Assembly (NCBI GenBank): GCA_014529385.2
Contig: CM043960.1
Coordinates: forward strand, 117,498,043-117,562,042
DNA from: Adiantum capillus-veneris
Taxonomy: Eukaryota; Streptophyta; Polypodiopsida; Polypodiales; Pteridaceae
Length of the DNA: 64,000 nucleotides
Reading direction: 5' to 3'
How positions within the stretch are numbered: the first letter of the stretch is position 1; the number at the start of each line of letters is the position of its first letter. The notes under the pieces were generated by a model, which saw only the letters and a list, made by a program, of their open reading frames with translations, searched no databases and was not told where the DNA came from. Positions 10,157 through 22,063 of this stretch are shown here, piece by piece. The position numbers and the translations under genes were made by a program.

Positions 10157-12076
10157 TGTAACAAACTTGGACACCCCAAGTCAAGATTCTACTGCGACAT
10201 AGCAGAGATTCACTTCAAAACAATTCACAATTCACAATTTACAATTAGGTTGACACGGCCCAACGTAGTTCCGTGCCAAAGTCAGCGGATTTTACAGAGC
10301 GTCCGTACGGTACTGCCACGTCAACCATCGGAGCGTTTAGCGGGTCTATACCCTGCTTCCTGATTGTGTGAGTGTATCCAAGGGCCTGCCACATCACCAG
10401 TTTGTGACATACCCCCCTCTTGAAAGAATTGTAATCGCCCTCGATTATGCCTGCAAAACAGATAGAGGCCATGAATTGTCTTAGCAGACACTGACTCTTA
10501 GTACCGATCCACTAGGCACAACACATGTAGCACATGTACCAATCGACAGTCACATCACAGGACATCAGATGACAAATTACATTCAAAATCATTCCAAATC
10601 TCAGACCATGATTAATCGGCAACGTATTTAGCAATCGCATCTAGATCCAATCGGGACCTCACAGATGCCCGATTAACCAATCCTTATTGCAATCATGTCT
10701 ATAGAGATTTATGAGACCAAAATGTTGCAGTCATTTCATCTATCAGTTCCTGCACTCAAGCAAGTCAAGTACAAATCAATCAATATCATATTCATTTTCG
10801 GGAATTTCGGTTCATAAAGTCATACAACAAAATACTGTCAGCCCATCAGTATCCCTAAAACCCAAAGGGACATCAGTGACTCTATATCAAAAATCAGGGT
10901 AATCTGTTGACAAAGGAGCAAAGTGACTCCCCTCTTGTGCATGCCACTGCACTAGATTCACCCATGTTGAAATCGGGGTTCTATCGGAGTAGACTATGCT
11001 AAACCGAATGCTTCAAGATAAAGTTCCACAATCTGAGGAGTATCTGCTAGGTCCTCCTCCTCCATCCACTTCGCATCCAATGCAAGATAGTTCTTGAATT
11101 TAACCAAGAACCGCCTAATCACTTTACCTTTAATCTTTCTATCTTTATGTGCCAATGAGTATCTCCTCGCTTTCCTCCACTTCGGGTTGCTCATTTGGCT
11201 CCCATCATCGGGCACGTCGCCTTTAAAAGGCTTCAAGAGACTCACATAAAAAGCATTGTGAATTCTCCAAGTATCGAGCAGCTTCAGTCCATAGGAGACA
11301 TCATTTATCTTTTCTTTTATCTGGAACGGTCCATAGTATCTCATGCTAAGCTTTGGAAAAAACCGCTCCTTTCCCTTTTTCTTTCTCAGGCGTGCCTTCT
11401 CAAATCGTAAGAGCACCAATCGTCTTCCTTCAATTTCAGATTGCGACGGTGTCGATCTGCTGCCTTTTTGTGTCTATCCTAAGATTTTGCTAAAGCCTCC
11501 TGGACCTTGGCAAAAGCAATGTCCAAGTCCCTCTTGTACAGGTCGGCTTCAAAAATCTTATCTTTCGTGCTTAGGAAGGGTGGAACCTTCGTAGCACCTT
11601 CAATAATCTCAAATGGCGCCTTCCCCGTCGAAGAGTGGATCGTGTTACTGTAGGCAAATTCCACCAAGGACAAAAACTTTTCCCATTGAGTCTTCTGATC
11701 AGAAATGTAAGACTTCAATAAATCCAATATGACTGAATTTGCAATCTCAGATTGCCCAACTATCTGCGGGTAGAAAGATGACGAGAACTGCAACCATGTG
11801 CCAATGTTCTCCCAAATAGCCTTCCAACACAAACTCGTGAATAGGGGATCTCTCTTAGAGACTATTGTCTTAGGCATGCCATGTAATCTGAATAACTGGG
11901 CAATGAACAGTCTCGCTAAATGATCCGGCTTGACTGTTTTCTTCACTGGAATGAAATGAGCTTGCTTGCTAAATCTCTCAAAAACAGACCAGATACCATC
12001 GTGCCCACTCTGTGTCTTCGGGAGATCAAAAATGAAATCCATAGCAATACTTTCCCAGGGGCGGGTGGGAGTGGTA
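10157..12076 (-). mobile_element. Family A element A0 (3' portion)
   Basis: It consists of a 3' LTR at 10157-10409 (TGTAACAAAC...TTTGTGACA, only 253 bp, so internally deleted), a polypurine tract (CCCCCCTCTT on the + strand), 584 bp without coding potential, then integrase-coding sequence. It is cut at 12076/12077 by the family B element B1. Its other half is not found right of B1, which is itself truncated at 40711. Confidence 0.8.
10994..12042 (-). pseudogene. Ty3/gypsy integrase, C-terminal part (A0)
   Basis: The upstream piece (12042-11479) shows MDFIFDLPKTQSGHDGIW, FSKQAHFIPV, a SKRDPLF motif where SDRDPRF is usual, and SSFYPQIVGQSEIAN: the DDE core with the third catalytic E present. 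The downstream piece (11419-10994) has RYYGPFQI (GPY/F module) and a chromodomain ending WMEEEDLADTPQIVELYLEAFGLA, preceded by RRFLVKFKNYLALDAKW. A frame change lies at about 11420-11478. Integrase inserts the cDNA and the chromodomain biases target choice. RT and gag of this copy are missing. Confidence 0.85.
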
Positions 12077-13305
12077 TGTAAGGTGCAGCAGAATGAATGT
12101 TTGAACTTTGCTCAAGATGAGTGCTCGAAACTATGCTCAAGGTTCCTTTTGTTCTTATGGAAGGGAGAACCTTCCGTTCTTAATGAGAGAGTGCAATATA
12201 CACAAACAAAGTGAATGGACACTGTGTTAAGGTGCATGAGACTGAGAGATAGAGAGATAAGAGAATACGACACCAGAGACGTAAAACCCTCTTCCGAAGG
12301 CCCCACTCTCTATGGCGAGAGCGGTCTACTATTGATTGCACAAATCTCTACAATGCTTGGACTTGCCGACGATGTCGACGACGATGAGGATGACGACGAG
12401 ACGGGCTGAAATCTGAAAACGCTAAGGGCTGAAATCTGCAAATCTTGTATCTGCTGAATCTGACTCTATGTCGGTGACGATGTCGATGACGACGATGCGA
12501 CGACGACGCGGCTGAAAACGCAGATGCTGAAATCTGTGTTTTCCGGGCTGAATCTGCAAACTTCGATGGATCTGACCGTGCGGCGAGGATCTGCAGCGGC
12601 GGGAAGGTGAGATCTGCGAGGTTCGGGACTTGATCTACGAGTGCTAAAGGCTGAAAACTGAAAACCCTGGTCCTATGGCTGATTCTATCGCGATGATCTG
12701 CAAAAACGCTAGGGTTGTTCTGCAAACCAAAAACGCTAGGGCTGAAAACTGTCTTCTGCTGCTGTCGGTGGCCTTGCAATGCAAAACGCTAGGCTGATCT
12801 GCTGTAGTCTTATCGCCAAGCTGATGCAGAAACAAAACACTGGCTGATCTGCTGTGGTCTTGTCCAAAAATGCTAGCCAAGCTGCTGTGTAGCAAAAACG
12901 CTAGAAGTCCTTGGGGTCCTGCTGAGAAGTTGCCTGTGGAGCAATGTTCCTGCTGCCTCTTCTGCCAGAAAGTGCTAGCGCTAGGTTTTTTTTTATACAA
13001 ACTTAGCAAAATTGCCCTAACTACTTTCCAACAAAAGTCACTTAAAAATAATAAGTGAAAAATGTCAAAAATAGGGAAAATAGGTCTATGCACTATAAAA
13101 ATGCTACTGATGGGATCTGACTGGAATCTGATGGTCATGTTGTGTGCAACCAGAGGATATGCATCTAATCTAAGTGTTTGGAAATGCACGGTCTGCGAAC
13201 AGACTCACAAAAGTGCCAGATCACTTCCTATTCTAGACTGACTTGACTGAACTGAACCCTGGTCATTTGTCCACGGACACATAGGGTTGGATGTGTCACG
13301 TGACA
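12077..13305 (-). repeat. Family B LTR (3' LTR of B1)
   Basis: It runs from TGTAAGGTGCAGC to the 12 bp palindrome TGTCACGTGACA, followed by a polypurine tract in complement (TCCCCTCCTTTTC). The middle (about 12400-12900) is a patchwork of short repeats such as AAAACGCTAGGGCTGA and ATCTGC. Its partner 5' LTR at 40137 is truncated. Confidence 0.85.
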
Positions 13306-13316
13306 TCCCCTCCTTT

Positions 13317-13484
13317 TCAAAGTGAGGTACTAATACTAAACTGTATGACGTCGAGGGAGATCGCCAATAGCATCCGGAATCCTAGAAGGGACTCTTCGCC
13401 GGCCCACTCTGATGTGTGGGTCGTGCGGTACTTGAACTTCATAAAGGTCTGCAACGCTTGCTTCTTTGGGCCGCGCCGAAAGCG
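13317..13484 (-). pseudogene. Family B protein, C-terminal end (B1, split)
   Basis: It encodes the last ~55 residues of the family B protein (KKQALQTFMKFKYRTTHTS, EWAGEESLLGFRMLLAISL), nearly the same as the B2 copy at 17803. The remainder of the gene is at 38433-39686, separated by the A1 insertion. The function is unknown. Confidence 0.7.
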
Positions 13485-14005
13485 TGTAATAGACTTGGAC
13501 ACTCCAAGTCAAGAATCAATCGCGACAGCACCAAATAACCACTTCAAAACAAGTCACAGACCACAATAGATTTGCACTGGCCCGGCGGAATTCCATCCTA
13601 GAGATATTGGCCCCAAAGACTGGCGCCCCTTTCGGTATTTCTTTATGTATTAATCAATGATCAAAGTAGAAGAGAGCGGTTAGGGTTTCACTCTCAGACT
13701 CTACGTCCAGATGCTCTGAGAAGTGAGGCCCTCACCACATATTTAAATGTTACAAGGGATGCCCAAAAGCAGAGCCCCAAAAGCTTGAAACCAAAGCAGA
13801 TTCTCTCTCTCTCAATGAGAGTAAAAATAAAGCAATTCAACTCTCTCTCTTTCTCGTCCAATTCTTTTCGTAGCAACAAGCAAAAAGCTGAGATTTACGT
13901 CGCTCAAAAAAATTTATTTTTTTTCACCTCCGTGAGTTTCGGAAATTAGGGTTTCTGCAAAATTAGGGTTTCTGTTGTCGGTAGCCACATCATCACTTTG
14001 TGACA
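13485..14005 (-). repeat. Family A LTR (3' LTR of A1)
   Basis: TGTAATAGACTTGGAC...TCACTTTGTGACA, 521 bp. Near one end lies the hairpin CTTGGACACTCCAAG seen in the other family A LTRs. Internal features include CTCTCT runs and an AGGGTTTC repeat near the right end. Confidence 0.85.
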
Positions 14006-14614
14006 TATCCCCCTCTTGAAAGCATTGTAATCGACCGCGATTACGCCTGCAAAACCGACAAAAGCCATAAACCGTCTTAGCAGACACTGATTGTTAGTAC
14101 CTACGTACTAGGAACACACATCTAGCACATGTACCAAGTCGACAGTCACATCACACGACATCACGGGACATCACTGGACATCAACATTCATTCGGATCAT
14201 AGACCATGATTTATCGGCTATGTAGCTAGCAATCACATCTAGGTCCAATCGGGACCTCATCGATGTCCGATTGACTAACCCCTATTGCTATTCGAGATCA
14301 ATCAGACCAAAATGCTGCAGTCATTTCGACTATCAGTTCCTGCACTCAATAGAAGTCAATAACAAATCAGTATCTTTATCAAGATTTCCATTTCATAAAG
14401 TCATCCAACAGAATATTGTCAGCTCTCAATATCCCTGAAGCTCAAAGAGACATCAGTGACTTTAGTATCAATATCGAGGCATCTATTGACAAAGGAGCGG
14501 AGTAACTCCCCTCTTGTGCATCCCACTGCACCAGATCTTCGGCCAAGCTGAATTTCTGGGTTCCGTTTGGAGTAGACTATGCTAAACCAAAACATCGAGG
14601 TAAAGTTTCACAAT
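14006..14614 (-). other. Family A 3' non-coding region (A1)
   Basis: A polypurine tract (in complement, TCCCCCTCTTGAAAG) begins next to the LTR, followed by about 590 bp without reading frames. The same region recurs with moderate divergence at 10410-10993 and 21476-22063, and inverted at 8627-9219. Conserved pieces include ATTGTAATCG.CC..GATTA and GACATCA repeats at about 14150-14180. No function is recognised beyond plus-strand priming. Confidence 0.6.
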
Positions 14615-16609
14615 CTAAGGAGTATCTGCTAGGTCCTCCTCCTCCATCCACTTCGCATCAAATGCAAGATAGTTCTTGAACTTAACAAAGAACCGCCTTC
14701 GGACTTTACCTTTCTTCGTATCCTTATGTGCCAAAATCTGTTCAGGAACAAGGATCTCCTCGTTTTCTTCCACTTCGGGTTGCTCATCCGGCTCCCCATC
14801 ATCAGGCACATCACCCTTAACAGGTTTCAAGACACTCACATGCAATGCATTGTGAATCCTCCAAGTATCTGGCAGTTTCAATCGGAAGGAGACATAATTT
14901 ATCTTTTAAGTGATCTGGAAAGGTCCGTAGTATCGCATACTAAGCTTTGGAAAAAGCCTCTCCTTTCCCTTTTTCTTTCTTAGGCGTGCCTTCTCAAAAC
15001 GTAAGAGCACCCAATCATCCTCCTTCAATTTCAAGTCGCGACAATGGCGATCCGTTGCCTTTTTCTTTCGTTCTTCAGACTTCTGCAAAGTCTCACGAAC
15101 CTTGGCAAAAGCCGTATCCAAATCTCGCGAATATTCATCCGTTGCAAATATCTAATCTTTCGTGCTCAGGAAGGATGGAACCTTTGCAGCACTTTCAACA
15201 ATCTCAAATGGCGTCTTCCCCGTCGAAGAGTGTATCATGTTATTGTAGGCAAATTCCACCAAAGGTAAGTTCTTTTCCCATTGAGTCTTCGATCCGAGAT
15301 ACAACCACTGAATTGGCAATCTCAAATTGCCCGTCAGTCTGCAAGTGGAACGATGACAAGAACTGCAACTACGTGCCAATGTTCTCCCAAATTGCCTTCC
15401 AAAACAAACTCATAAATCTGCGGTCTCTGTCGAAGACAATCGTCTCAGACATGCCATGTAATCGAAAAATCATCGTGATCATTCTGTGTTCTCGGGAGAT
15501 CAAAAATGAAATCCATTGCAATACTTTCCCAGGGGTGGGTGGGTATGGGTAAAAGTTGTAACAATCCCTTTGCCTTATGCCTGTCAAAGTTGACCTTCTG
15601 GCATACTGCACACAAACTCTTCCACATCTTTTTGGAGTCTCGACCAAAAGAAGTATCTCTCTACCCCTTTCATGGTCGTAAAAAGGTGGACAGTGGCATT
15701 CAGTCATAACCTTTTCCCTCAACGGCTGTGTAACACACAACATGGTTTTTCTCATCAAGTAGACTTCCCAAAGGGGGTATCCTGCTACTGTCTCCCCATC
15801 ACGTATCCGTGTGAAAATATCTGCAAAATTTGTATCTGTGGCATACTAGTCGACCATATCCTCGAAGCTCCTAGGATGTATCGCGGAAAAAAAAGCCAAA
15901 ACCGACGGCTTCCGAGGCAAAGCATCTGCCACCACATTCTTCTGTCCCTGAACATGGACAATCTGGAAGTGAAAGTGTGACAAGATGTTCGCCCACCGCA
16001 TCTGCTTTTTCGAAAGTTGCTTCTATGACAAGAAGTAGCGCAAACTCTGATGGTCTGTAAAGACAGTAAAATCCGCTCCGAGTAGGTAATGCCACCACTG
16101 AGTAAGAGCATGGATAACCGCCAAAATCTCTTATCTGTGTTGTCATCTCCGGCCTAAAGAACAATCGGCTCTCGTAAGCAATGACATGGCCTTCTTGCAT
16201 TAAGACCGCACCCAGACTACGACCACAAGCATCACAAAATACATCAAATGACTTTTGCAAGTCCGGCAAAGTCAAATCTAGTCTTGTAGTCAATTTCTCT
16301 TTCAATGTCTGAAAGGCAATCACCTCTGTGGATCCCCATGAGAAAGGGACTCCTTTCTGTATCAAGATATGCAAAGGGGAAGAAACCTCTGCAAACCGAC
16401 TGTAGTACGAACACATTCTTCAAATCGGGCCAATCACGTATAGTCTCTATCTTGGCAGAATCCACTTGCACTCCTGCTGCTAAGACAAAGTATCCAAAAA
16501 GTGTATCTTTGAAGCAAATGATCTCTGTGTTCTGCCTCATTCTTGGAGAAAACAATGATGTCGTCAAAGAAAGTGCCAACAAATAGTCTGTACTCTCGAA
16601 AAATCCTGT
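14615..16609 (-). pseudogene. Ty3/gypsy pol, RT tail through chromodomain (A1)
   Basis: Read from the right: RT with [19 protein letters not shown] (16434-16673 region); RNase H (VFCDACGRSLGAVLMQEGH, about 16200-16260); a degraded HHCC and DDE integrase (MDFIFDLPRTQND, FDRDRRF, about 15369-15627); an integrase tail (KTQWEKNLPLVEFAYNN); RYYGPFQI and a chromodomain (14615-15121). At least five frame changes and several short deletions break it; for example, the SDRDPRF region is joined to a shortened core. It was a chromovirus polyprotein and is now non-functional. Confidence 0.85.
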
Positions 16610-17791
16610 TGTAAGGTGCAACGGAATGAATGTTTGCGCTTTGCTCAAGGTGAGTGCTCCGAACTGTGCTCAAGGTTCCTTTTGTTCTTACGGAAGGTAG
16701 AGCCTTCCGTTCTTAATGAGAGAGTGCAATGATTACAAACAAAGTGAATGGACACTGTGCATGCAAGTGTATGAGACTGAGAGATAGAGAGAGAAGAGAG
16801 ATACCACACCAGAGACGTTGTATAACCCTCCTCCGAAGGCCCCACTCTCGTCGGCGAGAGTGGTCTACTTATGATTGCACAATCTGGTACAAATGGAATG
16901 CATGAGACTGATGCAAGTCTAGGCTATGTTGACGACGACGACGGGGATGATGAGGCCGACACTAGGGCTGAAATCTACAATCTTTCTACTGCTGTCAAAA
17001 ACGCTATGGGCTGAAATCTGCGATTGAGTCAAAACTCTGATTTGGGGGCTCTTTTCTGTGGGTCTTTGATGCTGAAAATCTGCACGTTTAGGGCTGAAAA
17101 CTGAGGTTCTTCATGGCTGAAACCTGAGGTCTTTACCGAGGCTGAATCTGCTACTCTTCAAGGGTTGAGAATCGTTGAGGCTCTGCTTGTGCTGAGATCC
17201 AGCAACGCTAGTGTAGCTTATCCAAAAACGCTAGCAAGGCTAGGTTTCATTAACGCTAGGGCTGATGTTTCTGCTGCAGGGAGGATCTGCTGATGCCAGA
17301 AACACTAGGCCTTGCTGATGTCAGAAAACGCTAGGGCTGGTGCTTGGAGAAAATGCCAAGGCTTGGGATCTTGCTTGGAGGGGGAAACCGCCAAGGTTCT
17401 GCTAAGAAGTTGCCTGCTGAGCTTGGCTCCTGTTGCCTCTTCTACCAAATAGTACTAGCTATAGTTTGCTTATATACAAACTTAGCAAAATTGCCCTACC
17501 TACTTTTGTTGAAAAGTCACTTAAATTAATAAGTGAAAAATGTCAAAAATAGGGAAAATAAGCTAAATGCACTGAAAAATTCCCCTAATGGAATCTGATG
17601 GATTCTGATGGGAATGCTAATGATCATGCTATGTGCAACCAGAGGATATGCATCTACACTAAGTGACTGGTCATGCACGGTCTACGAATAGACTCACAAA
17701 AGTGCCAGATCACTTCTAAATCTGGACTGACCGAACCCTGTTATGCTAAAGCTTGTCCACGGACACATAGAGTTGGATGTGTCACGTGACA
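16610..17791 (-). repeat. Family B LTR (3' LTR of B2)
   Basis: TGTAAGGTGCAACGG...TGTCACGTGACA, 1182 bp. It closely matches the 5' LTR at 19782, sharing the region with CTTGGAGAAAA..CC.AGGCTTGGGATC near 17343 and 20507. It contains many AAAACGCTAG-type short repeats at about 16990-17340. Confidence 0.87.
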
Positions 17792-17802
17792 TCCCCTCCT
17801 TT

Positions 17803-19337
17803 TCAAAGTGAGGTACTGGTACCAAACTCTATGGCGTCGAGGGAGATCGCCAATAACATCCGGAATCCTGGAAGGGACTCTTCGCCGGCCCACTCTGCTG
17901 TGTGGGTCGTGCGGTACTTGAACTTCATAAAGGTCTGCAACGCTTGCTTCTTTGGGTCGCACAGAAAGCGAGATAAAGTCTTTTGTGGCTCTTTCGATGC
18001 TTCAACTTCGTCTAGAGTCATGCTTCGTTCTTCTTCAAGAATCTCCATGGCTGAAAATTCCTGAAACCATTTCCAACACAAAAATATGAATATACCCATT
18101 CCATGTAAAGTGAATGGAAAAAATCTTGTCTTCCTCAAAGACTGTGCATGCAATGTAGATGAACCAATAGACAGAGTGCTAAACCGTTCACCACATACAC
18201 GCAAACAATTAGATTGAATCTTTCTCTTATGATCTAGAACAATCAACTGTGGCAATTCACAACGGAAATGCCTATGCTTGGTGCTCATACTTTCATGTGT
18301 TTGTTCTACGACTATGTCATGCCAAGGAAGAGACGAGAAAGGTGACTTCCTTGAATGCATACTTTTCAGCTTTTCATGAACAATCCGCATATATCCGTGC
18401 TCATTCACGAGTGAATCATGCTCAACGTACAATATGTCATGCCTAAGAAAAGAGATCACATAAAGACGTTGACTAAAATACAGGAAACAATCACGAATGA
18501 AGCACTCGTACAATGCGTGCGTACTAATCATGCGAACACATAATACTTCCTGTGAGGGTTCTTTGGACCTATGCTCGAGAGCCAAGATCGGTTCTTCCTG
18601 AATGATCGAATCGTCCTATGGGGGTTCTTTGAACCTTGACTCGAAAGCCAAGATCGGTTCTTCGTGATTGATCGAATCTACAACAAGGTTAGCTTCGCTA
18701 GAAAAAGCATCCACTAATACATCATCCTTGTGAACAATCACATCATCTTCATGCAACTCATCATGCTTATGAGAAGTCACATCTTGATCATGCAAATCAT
18801 CAAGCTTATCATGAACATCCAAATCATCATGCTTATCATTGCCATTCAAATCATCATGCAAATCATGTGTATCATGCTTTAATGAAAAAGAGACTGAGAG
18901 AGTCTCCTTTTCCCGATTCTCTTCAATCGGCGCCTGCACATTAGAGAATAGTAGGACAAACTCTTGCATGCGTTGATCTATCTGCGCTTCACGCTCTAAC
19001 CGTCTTTCTGGCGCTCGCAAGCCAATTCGGCTAGTCTTTCTATGGACTCACGATCCAATTTTGCGTTTCTTTCTGTGGCCGCCAAGCGTGCTTGCTCGCA
19101 CTCACGCTCTATGGCTGCCATTCTTTCTTCGTGCCACACTTCTCGTTGTCTACCTTGTCGTACCATCATGTCCATCATTGTCTTGCACCAAGCTCCCATG
19201 GGATCTGGTGCAATCCTTTGCGTAGACGGGGAAGGGTGAGGGTTGGAAAAACCTCCTAGTGGGGAAAATTCTTCTTCGCCTCTCTCATGCTCATCACCTC
19301 CAAGCGAAGTATCCATTCCGCTTCGAGTGATGACCAT
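17803..19337 (-). pseudogene. Family B conserved protein of unknown function (B2)
   Basis: I do not recognise this family. The start at 19337 (MVITRSGMDTSLGGDEHE) is chosen because that ATG is conserved in B1. Next come a charged, probably coiled-coil segment (REVWHEERMAAIERECEQA), an acidic repeat region rich in KHDDL/HDQD units (about 18720-18860), and a C-terminal ~220 residue conserved part with MHSRKSPFSSLPWHDIVVEQ and TFMKFKYRTTHTAEWAGEES. A frame change lies near 19010 and a TAG at 18616. There is no zinc knuckle, protease or RT motif. The TRSG start and position after the primer site are gag-like, which is only inference. A 60-70 bp tandem duplication (KEPP/KEPS units) surrounds the TAG. 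Confidence 0.6.
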
Positions 19338-19781
19338 TCTGAAGTCGTGGGTTCTTGTGGGTTCTTGTGGTCTTGGGTTCTTAAGTTCATGAGGAACTTG
19401 GGTTCTTGAGGGTCTCGAGGTTCTTGAGGGTCTTGAGGTTTTCTTTCGCTTGCAAACCATGTTTGAGAAGGATCTTCTCTTCACCCGAGTTCTACTCCTT
19501 TTCGCGGGCGCACCCCTTGGCGGCCTTGCGCTCACACCAAGGTTGCTTTTTCCCACTTCACGTCGATTGGCAGGCCGCTAAGTGCACGGTCCGCTCTCAA
19601 TGAGTGAAAAGAGACACAAGGGGAGGCTAGACAAGCCCTTCTTTCCTGGGATTCCTGTCACTGTTCAAAAACACGATTAGGAATCGACACGCCCAAGTTC
19701 GTGCAACCGCAACAAGTAAAAACAAATTCTTGTGGTTCTTTCCTTGAGTGATACAGAACACTGCCAAAGCTCTAATACCAA
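19338..19781 (-). other. Family B 5' leader (B2)
   Basis: This lies between the conserved ATG and the 5' LTR. It includes tandem CTTGGGTTCTTGAGG-type repeats (19345-19440), which on the minus strand encode SRPSRTSRPSRT if translation began further upstream. It also has a decayed primer-binding site (TCTAATACCA at 19771-19780) and the motif GTGGTTCTTTCCTTGAGTG shared by all family B leaders. Confidence 0.6.
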
Positions 19782-20830
19782 TGTTAGGTGCAGCGGAATG
19801 AATTGTTTGCGCTTTGCTCAAGATGAGTGCTCCGAACTGTGCCCAAGGTTCCTTTTGTTCTTACGGAAGGTAGAGCCTTCCGTTCTTAATGAGAGAGTGC
19901 AATGATTACAAACAAAGTGAATGGACACTGTGCGTGCAAGTATATGAGATTGAGAGATAGAGAGAGAAGAGAGATACGACACCAGAGACGTAAAACCCTC
20001 CTTTGAAGGCCCCACTCTCGTCGACGAGAGTGGTCTACTTATGATTGCACTATCTGGTACAAATGGAATGCATGAGACTGATGCAAGTCTAGGCTATGTT
20101 GACGACGACGACAGGGATGACGAGGCCGACACTAGGGCTGAAATCTGCAATCTTTCTACTGCTGTCTATGGGCTGAAATCTGCGACTGAGTCAAAACGCT
20201 GATTTGGGGGCTCTTTTCTGTGGGTCTTTGATACTGAAAATCTGCAGGTTTAGGGCTGAAAACCGAGGTTCTTCATGGCTGAAAACTGAGGTCTTTACCG
20301 GGGCTGAATCTGCTACTCTTCAAGCGCTGAGAATCGCTGAGGCTCTGCTTGTGCTGAGATCCAAAAACGCTAGTGTAGCTGATCCAAAAACGCTAGCAAG
20401 GCTGGGTTTCATTAACGCTAGGGCTTATGTTTCTGCTGCAGGGAGGACCTGCTGATGCCAAAAACGCTAGGCCTTGCTGATGTCAGAAAACGCTAGGGCT
20501 GGTGCTTGGAGAAAACGCCGAGGCTTGGGATCTTGCTTGGAGGGGAAAACCGCCAAGGTTCTACTGAGAAGTTGCCTGCTGAGCTTGGCTCCTGTTGCCT
20601 CTTCTGCCAAATAGTGCTAGCTGTAGTTTGCTTGTATACAAACTTAGCAAAATTGCCCTACCTACTTTTGTTGGAAAGTCACTTAAATTAATAAGTGAAA
20701 AATGTCAAAAATAGGGAAAATAGGCTAAATGCACTGGAAAATTCTCCTGATAGAATCTTATGGATTCTGATGGAAATGCTTATGATCATGCTCTATGCAA
20801 CGAGAGGATATGCATCTACACTAAGTGACT
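19782..20830 (-). repeat. Family B LTR, main part (5' LTR of B2)
   Basis: It begins TGTTAGGTGCAGCGG and matches 16610-17640. It stops at ACTAAGTGACT (20830), where A2 begins. The missing final 128 bp are at 35147-35274, resuming TGACTGGTCATGCACAG after the duplicated TGACT. Confidence 0.87.
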
Positions 20831-21200
20831 TGTAACAGACTTGGACACTCCAAGTCAAGAATCAACCGCTACAGCACCAAATAGCCACTTCGAAACAAGT
20901 CACGGATCACAATAGATGTACACTGGCCCGGTGGAGTTCCATGCCTAGAGATATTGGCCCCAAAGACTAGCGCCCCTTTCGGTATTTCTTTTTATATTAA
21001 TCAGATCAAAGTACAAGAGAGTGGCTAGGGTTTCACTCTCAGACTCTGCGTCCAGATGCTCTCAGAAGTGAAGCCCTCACCACTTATTTAAAGGTTACAA
21101 GGGATGCCCAAAAGCAAAGCCCCAAAAGCTTCAAAATCAAAATTCCTGAAAGCAAAAGCTCTTTTCCCTCTCTCACAGAGAGTTTCTAAAAGCAAAAGCA

Positions 21201-21268
<68 letters not shown>

Positions 21269-21475
21269 GAGAGCAATAAAAAGCAATTATGCTTTTCTGG
21301 CCAAAAGCTAAGATTTGCGTCGCTCAAAAATATCCCAAAAAAAAAAAAAAAAAAGTTTTTTTTGTTGACTTCCGCGATTTCCGAAAATTAGGGTTTGTGG
21401 CAAAAATTAGGGTTTGCAGGTTTTTTTGGTAGAAATTAGGGTTTTTGCTGTCCGCCACGTCATCACTTTGTGACA
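20831..21475 (-). repeat. Family A LTR (3' LTR of A2)
   Basis: TGTAACAGACTTGGAC...CATCACTTTGTGACA, 645 bp, close to its 620 bp partner at 34527. The length difference is mostly in the CT run and poly-A tract. The CTTGGACACTCCAAG hairpin is near the left end and AGGGTTTG repeats are near the right end. Confidence 0.9.
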
Positions 21476-22063
21476 TACCCCCCTCTTGGAAGCATTGTAA
21501 TCGACCGCGATTACGCCTGCAAAACCGACAAAAGCCATAAACCGTCTTAGCAGACACTGACTGTTAGTACCTACGTACTAGGGACACATCTAGCACATGT
21601 ACCAAATCGACAATCACATCACACGACATCACAAGACATCACCAGACATCACAGGACATTCAGCATTCATTCGGATCTTAGACCATGATTTATCGGCAAT
21701 GTAGCTAGCAATCACATCTAGGTCCAATCGGGACCTCATCGATGTCCGATTGACTAACCCCTATTGCAACCATGTCTATTCGAGATCAATCCGACCAAAA
21801 TACTGCAGTCATTTCGTTTATTAGTTCCTGCACTCAAAAGAAGTCAAGAACAAATCAGTATCATTATCAGGAATTCCATTTCATAAAGTCATCCAGCAGA
21901 ATACTGTCAGCTCTCAGTCTCCCTGAAGCTCAAAGAGACATCAATGACTTTAGTATCAAAATCCAGGCATCTGTTGACAAAGGAGTGGAGTGACTCCCCT
22001 CTTGTGCATCCCACTACACCAGATCTCCGGCCAAGCTGAATTCTGGGTTCCATTTGGAGTAGA
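21476..22063 (-). other. Family A 3' non-coding region (A2)
   Basis: It starts with the polypurine-tract complement ACCCCCCTCTTGG and holds no coding frame. It contains clustered ACATCACA/GACATCAC repeats near 21617-21660 and the conserved GATTTATCGGC block. It corresponds to 14006-14614 and 10410-10993. Confidence 0.6.

Noticed and set aside
21088-21391. Frames full of Arg-Glu or Leu-Ser repeats (also at 34780, 42117, 45503)
   Set aside because: They read through (CT)n/(GA)n tracts inside LTRs and leaders.
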